Numbered from the stretch's first letter, positions 34,319 through 43,276 are shown. The stretch is DNA of 53,589 nt from an uncultured bacterium (GCA_937960795.1 CALGPA010000024.1:1-53589); one strand, 5' to 3'. Program-made: numbers and translations. Notes: generated by a model not told the origin, from the sequence alone.

Positions 34319-35736
34319 CTGAAACACGAGTAAGATTTGCCCCCAGCCCCACCGGATACCTTCACATCGGCGGCCTCAGAACTGCTCTGTATGATTACCT
34401 CTATGCCCGCAACACAGGCGGGAAATGCATATTGCGCATTGAAGACACGGATCAAAGCCGAGAAGTCGAAGGCGCAGCGGCAAGCCTGATTGAGACCCTG
34501 CACTCTCTGGGCATTGACTTTGACGAAAGCCCATTAAAACACGGAGACTATGCTCCATACACGCAATCCGAAAGACTTGATCTATATCACGAACATGCCA
34601 AGATCCTGCTGGATTCAGGACATGCCTACCACTGTTTTTGTAGCTCTGAGACCCTCCAAGAGATGCGCGAAGAGCAACAGGCCAAAGGGGAATTTGTCAA
34701 ATACGATCGCCGCTGCTTGAACCTTTCCAAAGAAGATGTACAAAAGAAGCTTGCCGAGGGCAACCCGCACGTGATCCGCCTTAGAATGCCGAATGAAAGG
34801 ATCTTCGCCTTTGAAGACGAGGTGCGCGGCCATGTCGAGATGAATAGCTTTCAATCCGACGACCAAGTCTTGATCAAGTCCGATGGATTCCCCACATACC
34901 ACCTTGCCGCCACTGTGGATGACCACTATATGAAGATCTCCCACGTGATCCGCGGCGAAGAATGGCTTTCTTCCACGCCCAAACACATCTGGCTCTATGA
35001 ATGCTTTGGCTGGCAGCCGCCCATCTGGGTGCATCTGCCTTTGATCCTAAATACAGATCGCTCAAAGCTCAGTAAACGCATGAACGATGTCTCGGTCGAA
35101 AGCTACCTCACCAAAGGCTACCTCAAGGAAGCTCTGCTAAATTTCGTCGCCCTTTTGGGTTGGCATTCTGCTGATGACAGAGAGCTCTACAGTTTGGAAG
35201 AACTCTGCGAAGCGTTTAGCTTAGATCGGGTAAACAAATCAGGCGCCGTCTTTGATCTCGCCAAGCTTGATTGGATGAATGGACAATATCTGCGCTCACT
35301 TCCACTTGAGACAGTCGCAGAGCGAGCAGCGGCCTGGTTTGACCCGCAGGATATTGCGGATGAACAACGCTATCACAAGATCATCGCCGCTGCCCGTGAG
35401 CGCAGCACCCTACTTCCTGATCTTGCAGAATATGCGAAGATCTTTTTTAGTCCGGATCCACTATCAGAAAATGATCTAGAGCTTATCCGCTCAGAAGATT
35501 CCCGAAAAGTGCTTGCCTGGTACAAGGATCAGATAGCAGATATCTTCGCCGAAGACGCACAAAAGATTCAGGAGATTACAAATACTGGAATCAAAGAGCT
35601 GGGAATCAAAGGAAAAGCATATTACATGCCGCTCAGACTCGCGCTTTTGGGACAGCCGCATGGTCCGGATCTGCCCACGATCATCGGCATCTTGGGTATC
35701 CAAGAAAGCTGCAATAGATTGTCAAAATATCTGTAG
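34315..35736 (+). CDS. gltX: Glutamyl-tRNA synthetase
   Basis: GltX charges tRNA-Glu (and, in many bacteria, tRNA-Gln for later amidation). The 473 residues have the class I HIGH-like motif in SPTGYLHIGGLRTALYDYL, ILRIEDTD, GFPTYHLAATVDDHYM, VIRGEEWLSSTPKHIWLYE and the KLSKR motif in RSKLSKRMND. The C-terminal anticodon-binding domain ends with LALLGQPHGPDLPTIIGILG. Everything looks intact. It is the last gene of the maf operon; the gap downstream holds repeat copy C. Confidence 0.97.
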   Translation: MTETRVRFAPSPTGYLHIGGLRTALYDYLYARNTGGKCILRIEDTDQSREVEGAAASLIETLHSLGIDFDESPLKHGDYAPYTQSERLDLYHEHAKILLDSGHAYHCFCSSETLQEMREEQQAKGEFVKYDRRCLNLSKEDVQKKLAEGNPHVIRLRMPNERIFAFEDEVRGHVEMNSFQSDDQVLIKSDGFPTYHLAATVDDHYMKISHVIRGEEWLSSTPKHIWLYECFGWQPPIWVHLPLILNTDRSKLSKRMNDVSVESYLTKGYLKEALLNFVALLGWHSADDRELYSLEELCEAFSLDRVNKSGAVFDLAKLDWMNGQYLRSLPLETVAERAAAWFDPQDIADEQRYHKIIAAARERSTLLPDLAEYAKIFFSPDPLSENDLELIRSEDSRKVLAWYKDQIADIFAEDAQKIQEITNTGIKELGIKGKAYYMPLRLALLGQPHGPDLPTIIGILGIQESCNRLSKYL

Positions 35737-35793
35737 CTTCTTCCCTGATTAGATCTGATTTGGGAGGATCCGGATAAAAGCTTTGCTTTAAAC

Positions 35794-35880
35794 GGTTTAA
35801 GTGCCGTCCAGATGCCTCCCTCACCCCTTGCTCACCGGTCGAGTGTGCAAGAGGTGAGAAATCAATGACTTACGACTATG
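35794..35880 (-). repeat. Interspersed palindromic element, copy C
   Basis: This reverse-oriented copy fills the gap between the convergent ends of gltX (35736) and the acyltransferase gene (35882). On the plus strand, arm CTCACCCCTTGC (35820-35831) faces GCAAGAGGTGAG (35847-35858). On the minus strand the pairing is complete if one G-T wobble is allowed. It keeps ACTCGACCGGTGAG and GGGAGGCAT but diverges after that. The minus-strand start CGTAAGT matches, as inverted repeat, the ACTTACG tail of copy A. Confidence 0.75.
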
Positions 35881-35881
35881 A

Positions 35882-36478
35882 CTAAAATGACGCTTCAGCT
35901 TCAGCTAAGAAGTCCCTAAACGCCTCCTCTGCCAAGGGTATATCTTCCTTTTTTGTCACATATATGGGATCTGAATAAACTACCCGAATTTTGGCAAATG
36001 GCTTGGGAAAACGAAATTTATCCCAAGAATTGAACACCCATTCCCGATCAGCGTCACAAGCGACAGCTACGATCGGAATCTTTGCCAAGAGCGCAAGCTG
36101 AAAGATTCCGGGATGAATGGTGCCCACCGGGCCTTTGGGGCCATCCGGAGTGATCGCCAGAGAGTGGGTTTTGCTAAATCTCAGAAGCGTCTTCAGAGCT
36201 TGAGCGCCCTGTCTGCTGCTGGATCCTCGGGCAATGGCATAGCCAAGTCTTGCGATCGGAATGGCGATGAGATCGCCGTCTTTGGACGCTGATATGATCA
36301 CAGCTATCTTATCTCCTGCTCTTTGCAGACCACATAGGATCAGATTTCTATGCCAAAATCCATAGACCACCGGTTCATCGAGCGGTTGGTTTTTCACATC
36401 AAAGCGCAAGCTAAAGCGAATCAGCCGCAAGAGGCACGCCGCCAATCTACCATAGACCAGTTTCGTGAGTTTAACCAT
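35882..36478 (-). CDS. DUF374-type lysophospholipid/LPS acyltransferase family protein
   Basis: The 198-residue protein belongs to the DUF374/LPLAT-like group. After an amphipathic N-terminus it shows VVYGFWHRNLI, where the His plays the role of the H in the H-x4-D motif, then SASKDGDLIAI, GYAIARGSSSRQGAQAL and LAITPDGPKGP. Those elements match the family found next to lipid A genes. It probably transfers an acyl chain at the inner membrane. It overlaps lpxB by eight bases, giving good context for lipid A or LPS biogenesis. The acyl acceptor is not known. Confidence 0.85.
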   Translation of the reverse strand: MVKLTKLVYGRLAACLLRLIRFSLRFDVKNQPLDEPVVYGFWHRNLILCGLQRAGDKIAVIISASKDGDLIAIPIARLGYAIARGSSSRQGAQALKTLLRFSKTHSLAITPDGPKGPVGTIHPGIFQLALLAKIPIVAVACDADREWVFNSWDKFRFPKPFAKIRVVYSDPIYVTKKEDIPLAEEAFRDFLAEAEASF

Positions 36479-37616
36479 AGGTGCTCAAAAGATGTGAGAT
36501 GATCTTGGGCATCTCTTCGCTAGGTTTTTTGTCGCTTAGCATGGCTCTGAGTTTGCGTAGCTCCAAAAGCACGACATCATGTCTGGGGCTATCCGGCAAG
36601 AGCTCATTGACGTGTCTGAAAATCATCTCCGGATTCATATCGTTTTGCACCAATTCGGGCAGCACATCATTGTCCAATATGATATTGGGAAGTCCGATAT
36701 AGGACACTCTGATGAGGCGTTTTCCGATCTGATATGATAGCGGATTGGCCTTGTAGCAGATGACGCTGGGTGTGCCCACATATGCAGCCTCCAAAGTCAC
36801 TGTTCCTGATGTGCAGACCAATGCATCACAGTGTTTCATCATATCATAGTTATAACCGTCTATGATGTTTAGATTCCTCATTCCCGTGTCCGATACGAGA
36901 TCCATAAAGAGCTGGTGGTTGACACTGTGGGTTTTTGAGATCAAGATCTCATAATCTTCTTCAGCCCATTTACGTGCTGCTTTCAAGAAGACGGGAAGCA
37001 TCTTTTTTACTTCGCTGTTTCTGCTTCCCGGAAAGAAGCCCAGCCATCTCTTGTTTGGATTCAGATGATAGAATCTGGCAAAAGACTCTCTGTCCAGTTT
37101 GTGGTGAATTTCCTCAGAAATGGGATGTCCGACATAGCTGCAATTGATATTGTGGATCGAGAGCAGATCTTCCTCAAAAGGAAGAATGCATGCGGTATGC
37201 CTGACATTCGCTTTGAGCTTGAAGACACGCTCATGCTTCCACGCCCAAAACTGGGGGGCTATGTAGTATAAGACCGGGATGCGCATCTCATCCGCCATTG
37301 CTGCAATTCTGAGATTCAGCCCCGGATAGTCAGCCAAGATCACCAGATCCGGCTTTTCATGTTCAAAATACTGTTTTATTCGCCGCTCTACCTTGAGGAA
37401 AAACGCAAGATGACGGATGACCTCGACAAATCCCATAACAGAAAAGCGGTCGAAAGGGAAGAGAGTTTTGAGCCCCTGTGCCTGCATCTTGGGGCCACCT
37501 ATACCCGCATGATGATAGCGTTTGCCTTCTTTTGAGAGAGCTTTCATGATCAGCTCGCAGTGAAGATCGCCGCTGCTTTCTCCCGCGATCCAAAAGATCG
37601 AGATCAATCTATCCAT
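36471..37616 (-). CDS. lpxB: Lipid-A-disaccharide synthase
   Basis: LpxB (GT19) joins UDP-2,3-diacylglucosamine and lipid X to make the lipid A disaccharide. The 381 residues start MDRLISIFWIAGESSGDLH (the family's G-E-x-S-G-D motif), with HAGIGGPKMQAQGLKTLF, YYIAPQFWAWK, GHPISEEI, LGFFPGSRNSEV, ALVCTSGTVTLEAAY and a C-terminal PELVQNDMNPE region. The ATG at 37616 shares its A with the TAA of the upstream gene (TAATG). A 31-codon open stretch further upstream is rejected because the family begins here. The lpxB gene shows that the organism makes lipid A. Confidence 0.96.
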   Translation of the reverse strand: MDRLISIFWIAGESSGDLHCELIMKALSKEGKRYHHAGIGGPKMQAQGLKTLFPFDRFSVMGFVEVIRHLAFFLKVERRIKQYFEHEKPDLVILADYPGLNLRIAAMADEMRIPVLYYIAPQFWAWKHERVFKLKANVRHTACILPFEEDLLSIHNINCSYVGHPISEEIHHKLDRESFARFYHLNPNKRWLGFFPGSRNSEVKKMLPVFLKAARKWAEEDYEILISKTHSVNHQLFMDLVSDTGMRNLNIIDGYNYDMMKHCDALVCTSGTVTLEAAYVGTPSVICYKANPLSYQIGKRLIRVSYIGLPNIILDNDVLPELVQNDMNPEMIFRHVNELLPDSPRHDVVLLELRKLRAMLSDKKPSEEMPKIISHLLSTYG

Positions 37617-38251
37617 TAGTGCACCACCAATAGTCCCATCAGAGAGAGCGGGGTGACTATTGCGCTTGCCACCAAAACTCCAAGGAAGATATACAGCATG
37701 GATCTCCAAAAACTGATGCCAAAGATCCTGGAAGCCAAAGATCCTGTCCAGCCCCCGGTGCCGGGCAAAGGAATGCCCACAAATGATACCAAGCCGATGG
37801 CTTCATAGCGCTGGATTGCCTTGCCCTTGCGTCGTGTGCGAGCAAAGATCCAGTTTGTAAATCTTGCACCTAGAGGAACCTTGCTGATAAGCATGAAGAA
37901 CCAATCCAAAAATAGCAGCAAAAACGGAATGGGGATCATGTTTCCGATGATGGATAGCAGCACTGCCTCCTGCCATGGCATTCTAAAGACCCAGATGGCA
38001 AAAGGGATCGCGCCTCTAAGCTCAATGATGGGGAGCATGGAAATGATCATCACGATGATCCGCGGATCCAAGCCCCGACTCTGAAGCCAATGCACGACAG
38101 TCTCTGAAAATCCTTGCTCATGAATTTCTTCCTGTGCCAGAATATCCGTATCCATCAACTGAGCATCCGCGGGAATCTCGCCATGCAAGCCTACTGCTAG
38201 TATCAACAATAATGATAGCATCAAAGATGCCTTTATAAATCTATAAATCAA
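37616..38251 (-). CDS. COG2426 small multidrug-export-type membrane protein
   Basis: The 211-residue membrane protein resembles the Sm_multidrug_ex/COG2426 family, with MLPIIELRGAIPFAIW and GIPLPGTGGWTGSLAS as the diagnostic motifs and about four to five helices. Function is unclear; drug export was only proposed. I place the start at TTG 38251, which has GGAG exactly 7 bases upstream (38262-38259) and gives a signal-like N-terminus (IYRFIKASLMLSLLLILAV). The frame stays open to 38407, but that part would cover the promoter of the divergent gene at 38419. It is followed by lpxB with a one-base overlap. Confidence 0.78.
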   Translation of the reverse strand: MIYRFIKASLMLSLLLILAVGLHGEIPADAQLMDTDILAQEEIHEQGFSETVVHWLQSRGLDPRIIVMIISMLPIIELRGAIPFAIWVFRMPWQEAVLLSIIGNMIPIPFLLLFLDWFFMLISKVPLGARFTNWIFARTRRKGKAIQRYEAIGLVSFVGIPLPGTGGWTGSLASRIFGISFWRSMLYIFLGVLVASAIVTPLSLMGLLVVH

Positions 38252-38364
38252 ACCAAAACTCCAAGTCTTTTTTGATTTGTCATCATTTGACAAAGAGCCG
38301 GATTCTGTCAATCTCAAAAATCTGGAATAAATAATGCTTGACGGAATAGTAATAGTGATCGCAG

Positions 38365-38393
38365 TTGATGAATGATTAGATCTTTGATAAAAT
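38365..38393 (+). promoter_or_regulatory. Putative promoter of the large secreted protein gene
   Basis: TTGATG (38365-38370) and TAAAAT (38388-38393) are 17 bases apart. They lie 25 bases upstream of the ATG at 38419, which has GAGGAG in front. Confidence 0.55.
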
Positions 38394-38418
38394 AAATACG
38401 AAGCCATAGAGGAGAATC

Positions 38419-41400
38419 ATGAAAAAAGCACTACTCTTGATCGGGATGATCTTTATCCTGTTTCATCTTTCCGCTTATCTTACCGAAACTGCATCTTTGG
38501 AGATGTTTATGTTCGGAAGCGAAGAAAACTGTGACTATGATAATTGGGTCTCACACATCGCTGAAGGTATCGCGGTTCCGAACTACAATCTTTATGCTCC
38601 CTACGATAGACAAACCAATGGTTTTGGCAACTATCGCATCCCAAATTCCACTGAGCTAAATCAATGGGGAAACATCGTAGATCTCTTTCTTATGGGAATG
38701 CTCCAAGAAGCCCAAGACGCTGTGGATCAAGCCGGATTCCCATATCAGGTAGTAGAATTTAACGATATCGATACCGATCGAACTTACTATATGCTTCGTG
38801 AAATCCCGGATTGGGATTATTATGACGACAATGGCACGCCTGATGATCCCTACGATGACGAGATCGGTGCTTTTGACTATGGCTGGGGCTTGTATATCTA
38901 CAATCCCGATGCTCAGAGACCCATCATCATCACAGTGCCGCATCCCAATGACGACTTCCCCACTCCCATCATGGGATATGAGACTCTCACTGTCTGGGAA
39001 GCGCCATTCTTGCTGATCTCCGGAGCAGGAAGAGAAGTGCGATGGACAAATGTCGGCTCCTACACAAATGCAAAGTCACTCTCTGACCCAACCCGTGTGG
39101 AAGCTCATCCCTTCAACGTTGCCTATCAGAAATTTGCCGATAAGATCCGCGCAGAACACGGCAGAAGGGAATTCTCTTTCCAGATCCATTCCTACGACTG
39201 GAATCGTCATGTCGGCATGACTGACAATCAGATCTCTGCAGGATACAATCGGCTCAGCCCCAATCTTCCCATCAGAGACTTCAGCAGCGCTAAGAATGAT
39301 CTCATAAACAAGGGTGACCATCTCATGATCCCGGCTAATACCATCGGGATTCATGATGATGTGTATCTGAATGACTATTACTCTGTATACTATTCGAATT
39401 TTGATTTCACCTTCTCAGATGGTGAGCATGAATATCCGGTCAGCGACGCTATCACTTTGCCCGGCTATTCGCTGAATCGTCAAATGCTCTATACACTTAG
39501 CGGTTGGAATGACTATGACACAATCAGTCCCTTCTTCCATATTGAGATGGATGAGCTGCCCAATGCGTATGATGAAACTGAGAATAACTATAAGTGGTTT
39601 TATGGTTGGAATGAAGATATCGGAAAATGGGATTATGACAATACTTATACAAACCTGAGACAGTACTATGCCAGATGGGTGCATGATCTTGATGAGCTAT
39701 ATGATGATCTCTTCCCTCTTGATGATGGGGTGGATCCCACAATACCGGATAATCTCACGGTAATCAACAGCTCTATGTATTATGTCTCATTGGGATGGGA
39801 TATGAGTGATTCATATGATTTTGACAGCTATGAGATCCTCTATGCTACCGAACCCATCGGCGAAGACAATTATCAGATCTTTGATCGCAGCAATTCCTCC
39901 ATCCTGGCTTCTTTGGCTTGCACTTCCGTGAATGTCACCGGCCTAAATAGCAACTACAACTACTACTTCAAGATCCGTGCTCGTGACAAAAACGGGAACT
40001 ATTCAGAACCGTCTTATGAAGTGACCACCATCCCAGCTCCGGCAAATATCACAAGCTTCACCGCCCATGGTATGACAAATTCCGTCAGGATCTATTGGAC
40101 GGTCGGCACTGCCAGCGGGCTCGTGGGATTTAACCTATATCGCAAAGCCATCGATGGTGATTGGGAAATGATTGACTCCTGGGAAACCAACTCAAGCCTC
40201 AATTCGGGAAGCAGCTCCTATGAGTATTGGGACACTGATCTTCCGCATGGTGAGCACTATGTCTACCGCATCAGTATGGTCGACAACTCGTCTTTTGAGT
40301 ATATTCACAATGTACCGAAACCTGCGGTAGCTGAATTGGTGCATGAGCTCCATCTATCAAATGCCTCCGGAACCAGAACCAATACTATCGAGTTTGGCAA
40401 CAATGCCTACGCTACCGACGGTCAGGATGCATATTGGGATGTATCAAAATCCAACCCCACTTCAAATTATGTGTGGCTGGCTTTTTGGCAGCAGTATTGG
40501 GGACAATATGGCACTCAGCTTGCCCGAGAGATCAAGGGCGAATATGACGTTGACTCCGAGCTGAAGACATGGACCCTGCGGGTTCGCTCCGATCAGTTGA
40601 ACGTGCCCCTTTTCCTATCAGTTCCGACGGCTGAAACCAGATCTGAAAAGATCTATATCTATGATGCCGGCAACGGAAACTGGCATGATCTGCAAAGCGG
40701 CCCATATGAATTTACCGTCACAAATACGAGTGTCAGGACAATGACCCTATATTGGGGTAATCTCCAGCCCAGAGCATCATTTTCGCATATGGAAAACCAG
40801 ATCTTCCAAGGCGGAAATACGATCAACTTCTCTTGGAGCAACATCAATCCTTTCCTTATTGATCACACAAATCTGTATATCAAAAACGCCACAGATTCAC
40901 TTGCGATCTATCTGGAAGCTCCCGCGCATGCAACAAGCTATAGCTACATCATCCCGCAAGCAACGGAAATGCCGCATGCCAAAGCATATGTGGAAGTCGT
41001 TGCAACCGATGGAATTCGCTCTACATATACTTCCCCATATACCTTTGCGATCGTCCCGAGGATGAATCTGCTCTACACCGAACCGGGCTGGAGCACTCGC
41101 AGCAATCCTTTTGTAAACGATATTTTCTCAATGCCGGATCTCTTTGGAGATGGCGCTATGGGTTATATCTGGAACAACCATTGGATGCAGATGGATGATT
41201 TCTTCCCGGGTATTGCATACTTTGTGGAAGCGACCGACTATGTCTTCAATAGCAGCACCTCAGATGTGCTTGCTTTTGAGACCGATATCGAAATCGAATC
41301 CGGCTGGAACTTCATTGCTAATCCCCACTTGTGCCATTATGATCTATCCTCATTGAAATTTACCGTCAATGGTATTCCGTACAATTTCAGCGAAATGCTC

Positions 41401-42318
41401 GGACAAAGATTGATCTCCAAAGCCGTCTATGTCTATCGCGATGGCGCATATCAGATGGTTGAGAGAATCGAGCCACATGAAGCATTCTTTATCAAGAGCT
41501 ATTCGAGCCCCGGAAACAACATCGTGATGAGCTTCTACCCCTTCTACGAAGCGCCGCAGGTAAGGCCTCCTGCCCCAATCTGGACGGTCAAACTGACTGC
41601 TCAAGGCGAGACGACTGACAGTGACGAGATCATTGTCGGTGCAAGCCCCATCGGAACTGAAGGCTATGACTTCCGCCTGGATCTGCCTAAAGCCCCGGAA
41701 AAGACTCTCTTCTCCGGTCTCACTATGCATATCGAGCCCTTGATGGCAGACGACTTCACAGAAACTGCCCTACAGCAAGAAATGCGCAATTCATTCAGAG
41801 ATCCAGAGACATCTGTACAGTATGACTTCATCCTTCATAGTGATGAGGCACAAATGGTTGAATTCTCCGCTGTGACATACAATGTTCCCGAGGAATGGAC
41901 AGTACGCTTCTATCTTGAGAATGAACCGGCAAGTTTGTATGACGGCGAGAGCTTCTTTATGGAGTTGCCCGAAGCCGGCAGCTACTCCGGAAGGATCGTT
42001 ATATATAACCACACAGTGTCAAATCAAGATCTGGTGAGCAGCCCGCTTGGCCGCATCAGCGCCTACCCCAACCCCTTCAACCCGGATGTGACCATAGCGT
42101 TTAGCACTCCTATGGCCATGGATTGTAGCGTAGACATCTACAACATCAGAGGTCAAAAAGTGAGAAACATCCACAATGGAATCTTGGGGGCAGGATCCCA
42201 CAATCTGAGATGGAATGGCGAAGACATGAACGGACGCTCCGTAGCAAGCGGCATGTATTTCGCCAGAATCAAAACACCAAATGAAAGCAGAAGCATCAAG
42301 ATGATGCTGATGAAATAG
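38419..42318 (+). CDS. Large secreted multidomain protein with Por/T9SS-like C-terminal sorting domain
   Basis: The 1299 residues begin with a signal peptide (MKKALLLIGMIFILFHLSAY). The N-terminal domain (about 20-430) is rich in D, Y and N. It has histidines in VPHPNDD (H175), FQIHSYDW (H257) and FFHIEMDE (H374, E376), which might form a metal site; I do not recognise the family. Residues about 440-545 look like a fibronectin type III domain and about 550-650 like a second beta-sandwich. The last about 90 residues (SAYPNPFNP at about 1214, VDIYNIRGQKVR, ASGMYFARI, SRSIKMMLMK) match the C-terminal sorting/FlgD-like domain of type IX-exported proteins. It is probably surface-bound or released. 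GAGGAG precedes the ATG, and a strong terminator follows. Confidence 0.85.
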   Translation: MKKALLLIGMIFILFHLSAYLTETASLEMFMFGSEENCDYDNWVSHIAEGIAVPNYNLYAPYDRQTNGFGNYRIPNSTELNQWGNIVDLFLMGMLQEAQDAVDQAGFPYQVVEFNDIDTDRTYYMLREIPDWDYYDDNGTPDDPYDDEIGAFDYGWGLYIYNPDAQRPIIITVPHPNDDFPTPIMGYETLTVWEAPFLLISGAGREVRWTNVGSYTNAKSLSDPTRVEAHPFNVAYQKFADKIRAEHGRREFSFQIHSYDWNRHVGMTDNQISAGYNRLSPNLPIRDFSSAKNDLINKGDHLMIPANTIGIHDDVYLNDYYSVYYSNFDFTFSDGEHEYPVSDAITLPGYSLNRQMLYTLSGWNDYDTISPFFHIEMDELPNAYDETENNYKWFYGWNEDIGKWDYDNTYTNLRQYYARWVHDLDELYDDLFPLDDGVDPTIPDNLTVINSSMYYVSLGWDMSDSYDFDSYEILYATEPIGEDNYQIFDRSNSSILASLACTSVNVTGLNSNYNYYFKIRARDKNGNYSEPSYEVTTIPAPANITSFTAHGMTNSVRIYWTVGTASGLVGFNLYRKAIDGDWEMIDSWETNSSLNSGSSSYEYWDTDLPHGEHYVYRISMVDNSSFEYIHNVPKPAVAELVHELHLSNASGTRTNTIEFGNNAYATDGQDAYWDVSKSNPTSNYVWLAFWQQYWGQYGTQLAREIKGEYDVDSELKTWTLRVRSDQLNVPLFLSVPTAETRSEKIYIYDAGNGNWHDLQSGPYEFTVTNTSVRTMTLYWGNLQPRASFSHMENQIFQGGNTINFSWSNINPFLIDHTNLYIKNATDSLAIYLEAPAHATSYSYIIPQATEMPHAKAYVEVVATDGIRSTYTSPYTFAIVPRMNLLYTEPGWSTRSNPFVNDIFSMPDLFGDGAMGYIWNNHWMQMDDFFPGIAYFVEATDYVFNSSTSDVLAFETDIEIESGWNFIANPHLCHYDLSSLKFTVNGIPYNFSEMLGQRLISKAVYVYRDGAYQMVERIEPHEAFFIKSYSSPGNNIVMSFYPFYEAPQVRPPAPIWTVKLTAQGETTDSDEIIVGASPIGTEGYDFRLDLPKAPEKTLFSGLTMHIEPLMADDFTETALQQEMRNSFRDPETSVQYDFILHSDEAQMVEFSAVTYNVPEEWTVRFYLENEPASLYDGESFFMELPEAGSYSGRIVIYNHTVSNQDLVSSPLGRISAYPNPFNPDVTIAFSTPMAMDCSVDIYNIRGQKVRNIHNGILGAGSHNLRWNGEDMNGRSVASGMYFARIKTPNESRSIKMMLMK

Positions 42319-42340
42319 TCTCAAAGAATAGATTCAAACT

Positions 42341-42369
42341 AAGGTGCCGACATGCTCGGCACCTTTTTT
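42341..42369 (+). terminator. Intrinsic terminator of the large secreted protein gene
   Basis: AAGGTGCCGA (42341-42350) and TCGGCACCTT (42356-42365) form a perfect 10-bp stem with a 5-base loop, followed by T residues up to 42369. It starts 23 bases after the stop codon. Confidence 0.95.
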
Positions 42370-42586
42370 GGCTTCAGACTAAAGCGCCAATAACAGCGGG
42401 TATGACTTCGCTTACCAGAAGTCTCTCAGATCAACGCATGGAGCGTTTCCCGCTGTTGGTTTAGATGCTGGTGGCACGCCTCTTGAAAGCCTCCCCTGCT
42501 CAGCTCGAGAGGCCTTCAAGAGCATTGGAAGAGACTCCTAAGCCAGAAGGCACGATCACTGCCCGACTTCGGAAGAAGCCAGCAAC

Positions 42587-42613
42587 AAAAAAGCGGCTCC
42601 ACGAGAGAGCCGC
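42587..42613 (-). terminator. Intrinsic terminator of the pilin-like gene
   Basis: On the minus strand GCGGCTC (42613-42607) pairs with GAGCCGC (42599-42593), with a 7-base loop, followed by six T residues (42592-42587). It begins 22 bases after the stop at 42636. The stem sequence is nearly the same as that of the hairpin at 11788-11809. Confidence 0.93.
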
Positions 42614-42635
42614 AATTACTAAACAAGTGGTGGTA

Positions 42636-43169
42636 TTAGTTCTGGGGCAGCCATTCATCCCTGATGGTAGGACGGCGTTCCGGACTCGGATCTTCCACTC
42701 TGTAGCTACGGTTTGAAAGAGTGTAGATAACTTCGATTCCTGCTTTGCCAAATTCTTCTCTGCTTGTAATCACAAAGAAGTAGTCACTGCCATCGTAGGT
42801 GATGGTAAAGTCGTCGGTCTGAACGAAGATCTCTCCACTCTCGTTGCTTTCGACAGTGTATGTGTCGGTCGAGACCAAATTAAGCTGACCAAAATCGAAA
42901 GGATATTCTGCAAAGTCGTCATTACGACGGAATTCCTCTGCTGCATCAACTGCTTCTTGCAAGACAGGTAAGACGGCTTGGAACTTTTGATGAGCGATGG
43001 CCTCTGCTTCCTTGTCTACTCTAAGCTGTTTCATGCCAAATATGAAAACGAATACCAGACCGACTAGCAGCAGAATCATGATCAATTCCACCAAGCTCAC
43101 CTTGTGTTTGTCGGCTACCGGGGGTAGGTTTGCGTTTTTTGCTTTTGTATTCTTAGTTGTTTCTGACAT
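42636..43169 (-). CDS. Pilin-like single-pass membrane protein
   Basis: The 177 residues begin with a 23-residue charged cytoplasmic tail (MSETTKNTKAKNANLPPVAD), then one hydrophobic helix VSLVELIMILLLVGLVFVFIFG, then a periplasmic helix and a beta-rich domain. The helix resembles the type IV pilin/pseudopilin core with Glu at the fifth position, but the residue before it is Lys rather than the Gly expected by prepilin peptidase. It is therefore either a divergent pseudopilin or an ordinary anchored protein. GGGAG lies upstream of the ATG. No pilus assembly genes are nearby. It is 107 bases downstream of the BamA-like gene on the same strand. Confidence 0.7.
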   Translation of the reverse strand: MSETTKNTKAKNANLPPVADKHKVSLVELIMILLLVGLVFVFIFGMKQLRVDKEAEAIAHQKFQAVLPVLQEAVDAAEEFRRNDDFAEYPFDFGQLNLVSTDTYTVESNESGEIFVQTDDFTITYDGSDYFFVITSREEFGKAGIEVIYTLSNRSYRVEDPSPERRPTIRDEWLPQN

Positions 43170-43276
43170 TATCTTCTCCCACTGACTTCTTCTTTACATT
43201 CACCCTTTTTAAGCTTTCTTTTTTTGTCAAACCATTTTTTGCCAGATCCTCGGAAACAAGCTGATTCATCATCTAA

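Larger units (their letters stand above)
42319..42635. other. Hairpin-rich convergent intergenic region
   Basis: This 317-base gap lies between convergent genes and contains two good terminators at its edges (42341-42369 plus, 42587-42613 minus). Between them are AACAGCGGG (42392-42400) / CCCGCTGTT (42449-42457), a nested GACTTC (42404-42409) / GAAGTC (42418-42423), and CTTGAAAGCCTC (42482-42493) / GAGGCCTTCAAG (42509-42520; 11 of 12 paired). No protein frame is convincing. It could encode a structured RNA or be a decayed repeat. Confidence 0.5.

Noticed and set aside
37617..37709. 31-codon upstream extension of lpxB
   Set aside because: It overlaps the end of the membrane-protein gene; LpxB proteins begin at MDRLISIFWIAGE, and the TAATG junction supports that start.
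38252..38407. 52-codon upstream extension of the COG2426 gene
   Set aside because: It covers the promoter of the divergent gene at 38419 and lacks family similarity. TTG 38251 has a well-spaced GGAG and gives a signal-like N-terminus.
42380..42530. Integron attC site
   Set aside because: The hairpins resemble attC in symmetry, but the GTTRRRY/RYYYAAC boundaries are not present and no integrase or cassette-like genes occur nearby.
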